A stretch of DNA of 48,386 nt, taken from positions 1 through 48,386 of the forward strand of contig NZ_QEYE01000025.1 of NCBI RefSeq assembly GCF_003122205.1, in the 5' to 3' direction. The notes beneath the pieces are model-generated. The model saw nothing but the letters and a program-made list of their open reading frames with translations. It ran no database searches and was not told the origin of the DNA. Both the position numbers and the translations under genes were made by a program. This DNA is from Maritimibacter sp. 55A14. GTDB lineage: Bacteria; Pseudomonadota; Alphaproteobacteria; Rhodobacterales; Rhodobacteraceae. Below, in pieces: positions 42,190 to 48,386 of the stretch (the stretch's first letter is position 1; the number at the start of each line of letters is the position of its first letter).

Positions 42190-42738
42190 ATGAAGCTTTT
42201 CGTTATTGTTCTGTCCATCGCCGCCGCCGGACTGCCTGCGCGCGCCCAGATGGCGACCCATGCCGACCCCATCGAGGTCGAGCCCGTGCTCGAGGTCCCG
42301 TCCGAGGACTATCGCACTGGCTGGGTGCAGATCGGGGCCTTTTCGGTGCTCGCGGACACGCCTGCGGATGGCGCCCACGAGATCCACGCCGTTTTCATCG
42401 ACAAGCCCGCGCTCGAGACTTATCTGCGCGACGGTGCCTTTGCCGAGGGCACCAAGATCGTCAAGGAGGTGTGGGGAGCCCGGACCGAGGATCTCACGAC
42501 GGGGCGCGCCAGCTATGCCGACACGCTCAAGGGCCGTTTCGTGATGGTCGCCGATCCTGATGGCAAGCTTGGCGCCGGGCCACGCTTTGGCGACGGCTGG
42601 GGATGGGCCTTTTTCCCCGGCGAGGAGACCAGGATCACGGATACGGAGAGCTACCGTGACGGTTGTCTCGCCTGCCATGAACCGGCTCGCGATCAGGGAC
42701 TCATCTACCTTCAGGGCTACCCGGCGCTGCGCCGCTGA
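42190..42738 (+). CDS. Cytochrome P460-family protein
   Basis: A protein of 182 residues from ATG 42190, CAGGAGAC upstream. Signal peptide ending GLPARAQ. The family is recognised by WGWAFFPGEE, by DYRTGWVQIGAFSV and by the haem motif CLACH in YRDGCLACHEPARDQGLIY near the C-terminus. P460 proteins oxidise hydroxylamine or detoxify NO in the periplasm. Followed by DUF4142 and cupredoxin genes, a possible electron acceptor set. Confidence 0.87.
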   Translation: MKLFVIVLSIAAAGLPARAQMATHADPIEVEPVLEVPSEDYRTGWVQIGAFSVLADTPADGAHEIHAVFIDKPALETYLRDGAFAEGTKIVKEVWGARTEDLTTGRASYADTLKGRFVMVADPDGKLGAGPRFGDGWGWAFFPGEETRITDTESYRDGCLACHEPARDQGLIYLQGYPALRR

Positions 42739-42916
42739 GGGCCGCTTCTTACCGCTCCGGCTGCGGCACGCGGCCTTATTGCTCGATATGACTAATATGT
42801 AACGCAAACGCCCGAAAGGCGGACAATCGGGCAGGAAAAGCGAACGCGCCAACATTCAAACGACAATGCGCCACAGGCATTCTGTCGCTACTGCAATCTG
42901 TTCAGGAGAACTGACA

Positions 42917-43450
42917 ATGAACACCCTCTGCAAATCTCTCGCGCTCGGCATGGCCATAGCCGTCTCAACCGTGGCGGCCAATGCCAACGAGCCGATGAAC
43001 GATCTAGAGATCGCGCATACCGCCTATACCGCCGGCGGTCTCGATATCCGTTACGCGCATCTTGCGCTCGCCATCTCGGAGAGCGACGCGGTGCGCGAAT
43101 TCGCCCAGACGATGATCCGCGATCATTCGGCCGTCAATGACGCCGCCGTGGCGTTGATAACCAAGCTTGATGTCACCCCGCAGGACAACGCGCTGAGTCA
43201 GGCGCTTGTCGAGGGGGCTGCCGCCAAGCGGGCAGAGTTGATGACGTTGAGCGGCAAGGCGTTCGATTGCGCCTACGCCACCAACGAACTCGGATATCAC
43301 CAGATCGTCAACAAGACCGTCGCCGAAAGCTTCATCCCCGCAGTGACGGTGGAACCGCTCAAGAACCTGCTCGAAGAAGCGCTTGTGACGTTTCGCGCGC
43401 ACGAAAAACATGCCGAGCACATGGTGGCCGGGTTGAAATGCGCGGGCTGA
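42917..43450 (+). CDS. DUF4142 secreted ferritin-like protein
   Basis: A protein of 177 residues from ATG 42917 with CAGGAG upstream. Signal region then four helices with histidines, e.g. LEIAHTAYTAGGLDIRYAHL, FAQTMIRDHSAVNDAA, ELGYHQIVNKTVAESFIP, FRAHEKHAEHMVAG. This helical layout is that of DUF4142. Binding of iron or copper is plausible. Overlaps the cupredoxin gene by 13 bases. Confidence 0.84.
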   Translation: MNTLCKSLALGMAIAVSTVAANANEPMNDLEIAHTAYTAGGLDIRYAHLALAISESDAVREFAQTMIRDHSAVNDAAVALITKLDVTPQDNALSQALVEGAAAKRAELMTLSGKAFDCAYATNELGYHQIVNKTVAESFIPAVTVEPLKNLLEEALVTFRAHEKHAEHMVAGLKCAG

Positions 43451-43806
43451 CTCCGATCACGCGCCGCCGCTTCGGTCAGGGTCTTGGCGCCGCCATCGCC
43501 CTGACTGAAGCGGCAGGCCGCACCCGCGCGCATGCCGGCACACACGAAGTCGCCGTGCGGATCGACGATTTCACCTTCATGCCGTCGAAGATCGAAATCC
43601 TCGTGGGGGACAGCGTCACATGGGAGAATGGCGATGTGGCACCGCATACCGCGACGGCCCTCGACAGAACCTGGGATGCCGGACCGCTTGAGCGCGGGGC
43701 GCATGGCCGCGTCACCTTCACCGAACCAGGGGAGCACCGGTATCTCTGCGCCTTCCATCCTCATATGCAAGGCTCGGTTTTGGTCCGGCACCGCGACGGC
43801 GGGTGA
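43438..43806 (+). CDS. Cupredoxin (pseudoazurin/amicyanin-like)
   Basis: A protein of 122 residues from ATG 43438. A Tat signal (ITRRRFGQGLGAAIAL) then a blue-copper fold: first ligand His in ENGDVAPHTATALD and the Cys-His-Met cluster in YLCAFHPHMQGSVLV. A periplasmic electron carrier, probably working with P460 or a related reductase. Its overlap with DUF4142 suggests coupled production. Confidence 0.88.
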   Translation: MRGLTPITRRRFGQGLGAAIALTEAAGRTRAHAGTHEVAVRIDDFTFMPSKIEILVGDSVTWENGDVAPHTATALDRTWDAGPLERGAHGRVTFTEPGEHRYLCAFHPHMQGSVLVRHRDGG

Positions 43807-43869
43807 CGGGCCGCATAAGCACAGCGGATCGCATCAGCGATACGCCGCGAGGAAAGAATGGAGACATGC

Positions 43870-44547
43870 ATGACCCAGCCAATCACGCTCGTCAGCCATG
43901 CGCTTTGCCCCTATGTCCAACGCATCGCTATCGCGCTCGCCGAAAAGGGCGTGGCGCATGAACGGCGCGTGGTGGATCTCGGCAACAAGCCGCAATGGTT
44001 TCTCGATATCTCGCCGCTGGGGCAAACGCCGGTCCTCAAGGTGGGAGAGGCCGCGCTTTTCGAATCCGCGGCAATCCTAGAATATCTCGAGGAGACGCAG
44101 CCCAACCCGCTGCATACAGCCGATCCGGTCGAACGCGCGCGCCATCGCGCCTGGATCGGGTTCGGCTCGGAGGTACTCGACACGATCGCGGGGTTCTATT
44201 CGGCGCGCGACGCCGAGACTTTCGAGGCAAGGACGGTCGCTCTTGGCGACCGCTTTCGGTTGCTTGAGGAACATCTGGGCGCGGGGCCGTGGTTTTCGGG
44301 CGCGGATTTCAGCCTTGTCGATGCGGTCTTTGGTCCGGTCTTCCGATATTTCGACGTGTTCGACGGGATCGCCGATTTCGGCATTCTGACCGGGCTGCCC
44401 AAGGTCTGCGCCTGGCGGATGCGGCTTGCTAAACGACCCTCGGTTCGCGACGCGGTGAGCGCGGATTACAGCGCGCTGCTGCACGCCTTCCTGTTGCGCC
44501 GCGACGGGGTGCTGGCCGGGCGGATCCGATCTTCCAGCGCCGCCTGA
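43870..44547 (+). CDS. Glutathione S-transferase family protein
   Basis: A protein of 225 residues from ATG 43870 with GGAGACA upstream. The 43858 start, which follows GAGGAAAG, is an alternative. Thioredoxin-like N-domain with a catalytic cysteine in SHALCPYVQRIAIALAEKG, cis-proline in GQTPVLKVGEAALFESAAIL, then a helical C-domain. It likely conjugates or deglutathionylates electrophiles. Part of a small run with GNAT and glyoxalase genes. Confidence 0.9.
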   Translation: MTQPITLVSHALCPYVQRIAIALAEKGVAHERRVVDLGNKPQWFLDISPLGQTPVLKVGEAALFESAAILEYLEETQPNPLHTADPVERARHRAWIGFGSEVLDTIAGFYSARDAETFEARTVALGDRFRLLEEHLGAGPWFSGADFSLVDAVFGPVFRYFDVFDGIADFGILTGLPKVCAWRMRLAKRPSVRDAVSADYSALLHAFLLRRDGVLAGRIRSSSAA

Positions 44548-44551
44548 GCGA

Positions 44552-45085
44552 ATGCGCGCTCTGCCACACCCCATGCCGCACCCGGATCGTGAACTGGCCT
44601 TCTCGCGCCTTCCGCAGGTGCCGCTTGCAGCGATTGTCGATCACATGTCCGACCCGCGCGTCGTCCGGCACATGCCACTCTTGACCGGTCCCTGGGATAC
44701 GGATGCAGCACAACGCTTCGTTGCCGCCAAGCAAGCCTGCTGGCGGCGCGACGGGCTGGGGCACTGGGCGATCCTGGCTGGAGGCCGCTACGTCGGCTGG
44801 GGCGGGTTCCAGAAGGAAGGCGAGGACTGGGATTTTGGCCTCGTGCTGCGGCCGCAAGACTTCGGCCTTGGTGCGCGCATCACGCGAGCAGCGCTGGACT
44901 TCGCCCGCGCCGACCCGCGCCTCCCCTATGTCACCTTCCTGTTGCCGACTTCGCGCAGCCATCTCGGTGCGCTCCACCGCATCGGCGCGCGGCCCCTTGG
45001 CACGGTGCTGCATGAGGGCGCGCGCTTTCTCAGGTTTCGTCTCGATACCCCGTGCCCCGGCACACCTCCCTCCAAGCACGAATGA
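44552..45085 (+). CDS. RimJ/RimL-type GNAT acetyltransferase
   Basis: A protein of 177 residues. The fold order differs from the 35938 proteins: PRVVRHMPLLTG, GHWAILAGGRYVGWGGFQKE, WDFGLVLRPQDFGLGARITR, SHLGALHRIGARPLG. The acceptor is unknown. It starts five bases after GST, so likely co-translated. Confidence 0.83.
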   Translation: MRALPHPMPHPDRELAFSRLPQVPLAAIVDHMSDPRVVRHMPLLTGPWDTDAAQRFVAAKQACWRRDGLGHWAILAGGRYVGWGGFQKEGEDWDFGLVLRPQDFGLGARITRAALDFARADPRLPYVTFLLPTSRSHLGALHRIGARPLGTVLHEGARFLRFRLDTPCPGTPPSKHE

Positions 45086-45096
45086 AAGGATATGCC

Positions 45097-45486
45097 ATGA
45101 CCGTCATTGACCATCTCAGCCTCGGCACTGCCGATATCGCCACCGCGCGAGACTTTTACGCTCGTATGTTCGAGCCACTCGGCATCACCTGCCTAGCCGA
45201 AGGTGACGGGTTTGCCGCCTTCGGCCGCGACCGGGTGGCCTTCCTGCTGTTGCCCCCCTTCGACGGCAAGCCCGCAAGCGCGGGCAATGGCGCGCATGTC
45301 GCGTTTGCCGCGCCCTCTCGCGACGCTGTCGAGGCGGCCCATGCCGCTGGCCTCGAAGCGGGGGCGCGCGATGAAGGCGCGCCGGGCGTGCGCGAAGCCT
45401 ATCCGATGCCCGATGTCTATGCTGCCTATCTGCGCGATCCCTGGGGCAACAAAATCGAGCTGGTCCATGGCGGCTTCTCGGCCTGA
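45097..45486 (+). CDS. Glyoxalase/VOC-family protein
   Basis: A protein of 129 residues from ATG 45097, with AAAGGATA upstream. The vicinal oxygen chelate pattern is visible: IDHLSLGTADIATARDFYAR, GNGAHVAFAAPSRDAVEAAH, and the metal glutamate region YLRDPWGNKIELVHGG. Either a glyoxalase-like lyase or a resistance protein. Ends the detoxification run. Confidence 0.9.
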   Translation: MTVIDHLSLGTADIATARDFYARMFEPLGITCLAEGDGFAAFGRDRVAFLLLPPFDGKPASAGNGAHVAFAAPSRDAVEAAHAAGLEAGARDEGAPGVREAYPMPDVYAAYLRDPWGNKIELVHGGFSA

Positions 45487-45499
45487 CGGCACACCGGCA

Positions 45500-45971
45500 G
45501 TGATCGAACGGCTGCGGGCCGCCATCGCGGCCTGCACCGCCTGCGCGGATCTTCTGCTCGGGCCGCGACCGCTCGACTAGATCGGCGCGGGCACGCGTAT
45601 CCTGATCGCCGGCCAGGCACTGGGCCGCCGGGCGCATCTGGCCGGCCGGTTTTTCGATAATGCCTCGGACACACGGTTGCGAGACTGGCTCGGCATCGAA
45701 GAGGCGACGTTTCGCGATCCCGCGATGATCGCGATGTTGCCGATGGGGTTCTGCTATCCCGGAACCGCTCGCTCCGGCGACCTGCCGCCGCGGACCGAAT
45801 GCGCACCCCCCTGGCGCAGGCAGTTGCTGGAAGCACTTGTTGAGGTGCGGCTGACGATCGTGATCGGACGCCAACGCGCAGGCCTGGCACCTGCCGGAAA
45901 CGGCGGGGCTGTCCCTTGCGGACGCGATGCAAGACTGGCGCGCGCGTTGGCCCGAGGCGATCTTGCTGCCC
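45500..45971 (+). pseudogene. Uracil-DNA glycosylase family gene, broken
   Basis: From GTG 45500 the frame IERLRAAIAACTACADLLLG runs into TAG at 45578, then continues with RILIAGQALGRRAHLAGR and MLPMGFCYPGTARSGDLPP, ending LTIVIGRQ. After about 45875 the coding frame shifts (QAWHLPETAGLSLADAMQDW) and is cut at about 45971. Features fit a family 5-like uracil-DNA glycosylase with cysteines for an iron-sulphur cluster (CTACADL). Nonsense plus frameshift plus truncation: clearly dead. Confidence 0.78.
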
Positions 45972-46363
45972 ACCTTCGTGCTCGGCATGTTCACGTCGAA
46001 GGGCGTCTCAACCCCACCCGCGCGGTGCGGCTGCTGTGGGGCAAGTTGCAGTTGCTGATGGTGGTGGTCCTTCTGCTCACCGGCAGGCTGGAGAGCCTGC
46101 GGACGGCCTCGATCGTCACGGCCTTTCCGTCCATGCTCCTGATAATCATAATCGCCGTTTCGCTCTATCGCGACCTTGCGCAGGAGATCGTGGCGCGCGA
46201 CGAAAAGGCGAGGCTGCTCGACATGCGCATCGAGCGCCTGCTCCTTCGCGAATCCGAACGGGATGCGGCCGAGAAGGCCGGGGCGGAAATCCACCCGACC
46301 GTCCCGGAAGAAGGCGCGCCGACGGAGCCTTCAGGCGGGGACGATGACAGGCCCGCCGAGTAG
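45972..46363 (+). pseudogene. BCCT-family transporter, C-terminal fragment
   Basis: Starts abruptly with TFVLGMFTSKGVSTPPAR, the conserved end of the substrate region in betaine/choline/carnitine transporters. After a one-base shift near 46020 it goes on as LLWGKLQLLMVVVLLLTGRL, the last membrane helices and a charged tail to a TAG at 46361. The front of the gene is missing. Fused to the glycosylase fragment at about 45971. Confidence 0.72.
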
Positions 46364-46630
46364 GGTAGAGCGCTCGTCCTCCGAGCGGAGCAGGTCAATT
46401 CTCTTGCATTCGAATTCGAAAGACAGCTGACCAGAGCGGGCCTTTGCCGGGGATTGCCGTGTGCGTCCGCTCCCGGCCGGAAACGGCGGCGTCGAGCCAG
46501 CCGATGGACGGCTGTTTAGTCCGCATGGTGAATGACGCGTTTCGCTGACCCTCGGCACCGCAGCGGACGGCAGGAAGCGGGAACGCAAGCGCGGCGCCGG
46601 CGCGGAAAGTGAACGGCTGGTCCGGGCTGA
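46364..46630. other. Gene-free stretch
   Basis: No supported gene on either strand. A minus-strand frame (FEFECKRIDLLRSEDERST) is open but lacks a start with a ribosome site. Confidence 0.4.
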
Positions 46631-46794
46631 TTGTGTTGAAAAAGTCCCCGCGACGCTCCGACTCCTCCAAAATGCAGAACACTGTTCCCAATCGGCTTGC
46701 CAGCGGCGGGATTTCGGGGTGCTTTGCGAAATTCTCAGAACATCTTCCCGCGAAAATCGCCCATCAGGCTCGGTTGAAGAGTTTTTCAACACAA
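46631..46794. mobile_element. Short inverted-repeat element (MITE-like or IS remnant)
   Basis: 164 bases bounded by TTGTGTTGAAAAAGTC (46631-46646) and the inverted GAGTTTTTCAACACAA (46779-46794), 15 of 16 bases paired. The ends resemble those of IS5/IS1182-group elements, from memory. The interior has no transposase. No clear target duplication is seen. It ends six bases before element copy C. Confidence 0.6.
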
Positions 46795-47096
46795 CTGGCT
46801 GGTTCCGGACCAAGGTCAGAGTACCGCCTCTATAAGGATGGACATCCTTGGTGGATTTCTACCGAGGCTATGCACCCTATACACCGCGACCTGCCCTAGG
46901 ACTTCGTGCAACCGGTCCTGCTGCTCAAATCTCTCGTTAACACACGTCGTACGTCGCCATGGAACACCCTCCCAAATCGCACCGGCAAGAACATTCCCTT
47001 TTGTTGGCAAACATTTCCCGCACCCTGAGCATTGCAAGTGGAGCACCTGGCCCTATCTCGGTCGGACCACCAACTCACAGCGGACAGGCAAGTGCG

Positions 47097-47213
47097 ATGA
47101 CAACCGGAGCGGCAGGCATTCAAGGAACAGCGCGGCATGGTTCCCCATGTGGTGATGCTGTGCATACGCTCATGGCAGATGCGCGTCCGATCCGAGTTGG
47201 AACCCTGACATGA
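47097..47213 (+). CDS. Element ORF1, 38-residue leader-like peptide (copy C)
   Basis: The frame MTTGAAGIQGTARHGSPCGD to PIRVGTLT. Overlaps ORF2 by ATGA. An upstream ATG at 46959 extends the frame to 84 residues. Kept short because GGCAAGTGCG before 47097 resembles copy A's ribosome site. Function unknown. Confidence 0.5.
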   Translation: MTTGAAGIQGTARHGSPCGDAVHTLMADARPIRVGTLT

Positions 47214-47974
47214 TAATCGGACAGGAGGCGACCCGCATCGCGAAAGACATCCAGATCGACCTCCAGGCAGGGAGACGCGTCAAGGATATCGGGGACGCAA
47301 ACCGCATCGCGTTTCTCAGTGCCGAGCTGACGTCCGAGTTGCTCGCCGATGATCATCCGGATGCGATCTTTGCGTTTACCGTCCGGCTCGGACCCGAGCG
47401 CCTCGGAAAGCACATCGACTGTGATGGGAACCTCGATTCTCATGCCCTTCGAAAGGAACTGGCAAGGACGCTGAAACGAAATCTGCAACGTGACGCAGAC
47501 GAGGAAATCGTCGGCTTGCACTGGAATGTGCTCGAAGCCCGGATCCGGGACGGAGGTGAGGCCGACCCGTGTCTCCGTGGCATGGCCGTATTTCCCCCTG
47601 AATACGAGGCACGGGTGCAATCTGCCTTCCAGAGTTTTGGCACGTTTCGCTCACCACCAAACCAAGCCGTCAGGTTCGAGCTGATCAATACACCGCCGGA
47701 CGCATTGAGATGGGCGGTGCACGCCATGAATGTCGGCGGGAAAAGTTACAGGACCAGGGAAGCCGTGAAGTGTACAAGCACGCTCTGGAGCGCAGCCTGC
47801 AGGAGAGTGTCCGGCACATCCGATCCGTGGATTGCCGGGCTGCAGCCCCCCGTGTCGGTTTCACAGATGCCCATGCCTGCGTCCAAATCCTGTGATGCGG
47901 TTACCTGTCCGACAAGAAGATCGAAGATGAGCAGAGAGGCCAGAATGCCGGTCCCATTCGGCCCTGAACCATAG
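47210..47974 (+). CDS. Element ORF2, unrecognised protein (copy C)
   Basis: A protein of 254 residues; the first 211 align without gaps with copy A, roughly 80 percent identical, mostly silent codon changes. It then reads past the position where copy A has TAG, adding 43 residues that look unconserved. Shared segments: LQAGRRVKDIGDANRIAFLS, LARTLKRNLQR, LHWNVLEAR, DPCLRGMAVF, ALRWAVHAM, GKSYRTREAV, SAACRR. Possibly a relative of replication or relaxase proteins with lost catalytic histidines; this is speculation. Confidence 0.6.
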   Translation: MIIGQEATRIAKDIQIDLQAGRRVKDIGDANRIAFLSAELTSELLADDHPDAIFAFTVRLGPERLGKHIDCDGNLDSHALRKELARTLKRNLQRDADEEIVGLHWNVLEARIRDGGEADPCLRGMAVFPPEYEARVQSAFQSFGTFRSPPNQAVRFELINTPPDALRWAVHAMNVGGKSYRTREAVKCTSTLWSAACRRVSGTSDPWIAGLQPPVSVSQMPMPASKSCDAVTCPTRRSKMSREARMPVPFGPEP

Positions 47975-48213
47975 CCGCGCTCGATGGCGCCCCTCGAACG
48001 AGCTTGGAGCCCATTTCCGAGCGCAGAACGCCGCCTTTTCCGATCGATGCTGCCGGCCTGCCCTGCGACAACCGACAGGTGTGCCCTGAGCGCCTCTGTG
48101 GCGCGCGCTGAGCGGCGTTAAGGGGTCGTCGGACGTTAGGGGGGCCCAGAACACGCTGCGCTGCTCTGTGGCGCGAATCCGAAACCATCCAAGGACGCAG
48201 GAGACGAGGACAG
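47975..48213. other. Conserved spacer between element ORF2 and ORF3 (copy C)
   Basis: Corresponds to 18411-18776 of copy A. Its minus-strand frame matches part of A's minus frame but lacks a start codon here. No other gene. Confidence 0.4.
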
Positions 48214-48386
48214 ATGACGAGCAGCTCTTATGAAACCTTCCCGCTGAAATTCGGGGAACCTTTCGACTGGCCCTCCGACTTGGAGCCACCGGAATGTGGA
48301 TATTCGATCTCTCCACATAAGAACAAGCAGCCCTTGTATGCGGGTCGGATGTTGCTGGAGCCGGACATCGATCTGGGCCTTTACCG
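48214..48386 (+). CDS. Element ORF3, 5' part running off the window
   Basis: From ATG 48214, with GGAGACGAGGACAG upstream. It begins MTSSSYETFPLKFGEPFDW, then DLEPPECGYSISPHKNKQ and an open frame to the edge (57 residues). The first 30 residues match the truncated ORF3 of copy A. No known family is recognised from this short part. Confidence 0.62.
   Translation, partial: MTSSSYETFPLKFGEPFDWPSDLEPPECGYSISPHKNKQPLYAGRMLLEPDIDLGLY

Larger units (their letters stand above)
46801..48303 (+). repeat. 1.5 kb repeated element, copy C (most complete)
   Basis: Matches copy A over its whole length (about 1503 bases) and copy B over the first 430. The invariant core lies at 46981-47024. ORF1 (47097), ORF2 (47210), the spacer and the ORF3 start (48214) follow in the same order. 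ORF3 continues past 48303 and leaves the window. The right limit of the true element is therefore unknown. Confidence 0.85.

Noticed and set aside
1-48386. tRNA or rRNA genes, replication origin
   Set aside because: None recognised by reading either strand.

Overview
The window is GC-rich, densely packed DNA whose gene content fits an alphaproteobacterium, most likely a Rhodobacterales (Roseobacter/Paracoccus-type) genome. This is inferred from the merR-T-P-F-A type of mercury operon, the TRAP transporters, the copper/cytochrome cluster and overall codon style. It behaves as an accessory region (genomic island or large plasmid): metal-resistance blocks, detoxification genes, a catabolic island, broken genes, IS remnants and a repeated 1.5 kb element. 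No rRNA, tRNA or replication origin was recognised.

Layout. 1-795: start of a small HTH protein on the minus strand, then about 630 bases without a gene. 800-6100: mercury resistance. merR is divergent from merT-merP-merF-merA across a promoter with the 19-base spacer typical of MerR control. Downstream lie a second secreted HMA protein, a beta-barrel outer-membrane protein and an NHL-propeller protein. 6500-17100: a periplasmic copper/redox cluster with a Tat multicopper oxidase, c-type cytochromes, a BNR-repeat protein, DUF411, YHS, two TlpA/DsbE thioredoxins, a Met-rich protein, Sco, PCuAC, a thioredoxin-like protein, membrane proteins and CcdA. Most of these genes overlap by 4 bases, so they are probably translated as coupled units.

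17366-18866, 30207-30633 and 46801-48303 are three copies (A, B truncated, C) of an unrecognised repeated element. It carries a tiny ORF overlapping, by ATGA, a protein of about 211 residues that differs between A and C mainly at synonymous positions and without gaps, then a third ORF that is truncated in A and runs off the window in C. This is the best candidate here for an undescribed system.

19050-23250: quinone/aromatic detoxification (LysR, DoxX, YgiD-type dioxygenase, YqjG glutathionyl-hydroquinone reductase, NAD(P)H-quinone oxidoreductase). 23250-29930: a catabolic island (TRAP transporter, cupin, IclR regulator, DUF6282-like hydrolase, HpaI-type aldolase) with the same IclR-like palindrome in front of both divergent operons. 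30-32 kb: IS3 remnant, element copy B, a DUF1194 protein and a lone type I-E CRISPR repeat. 32.1-41 kb: mostly minus-strand stress and detoxification genes (tag, azoR, cyclase, YciI, TetR, three GNAT genes of which one is broken, a second YHS protein, a PNPOx-like protein, an AhpD-like protein, an SPW protein). 41-45.5 kb: AraC regulator divergent from cytochrome P460, DUF4142 and cupredoxin genes, then GST, GNAT and glyoxalase genes. 45.5-46.8 kb: a gene graveyard (uracil-DNA glycosylase joined to the tail of a BCCT transporter, and a short inverted-repeat element) that borders element copy C.
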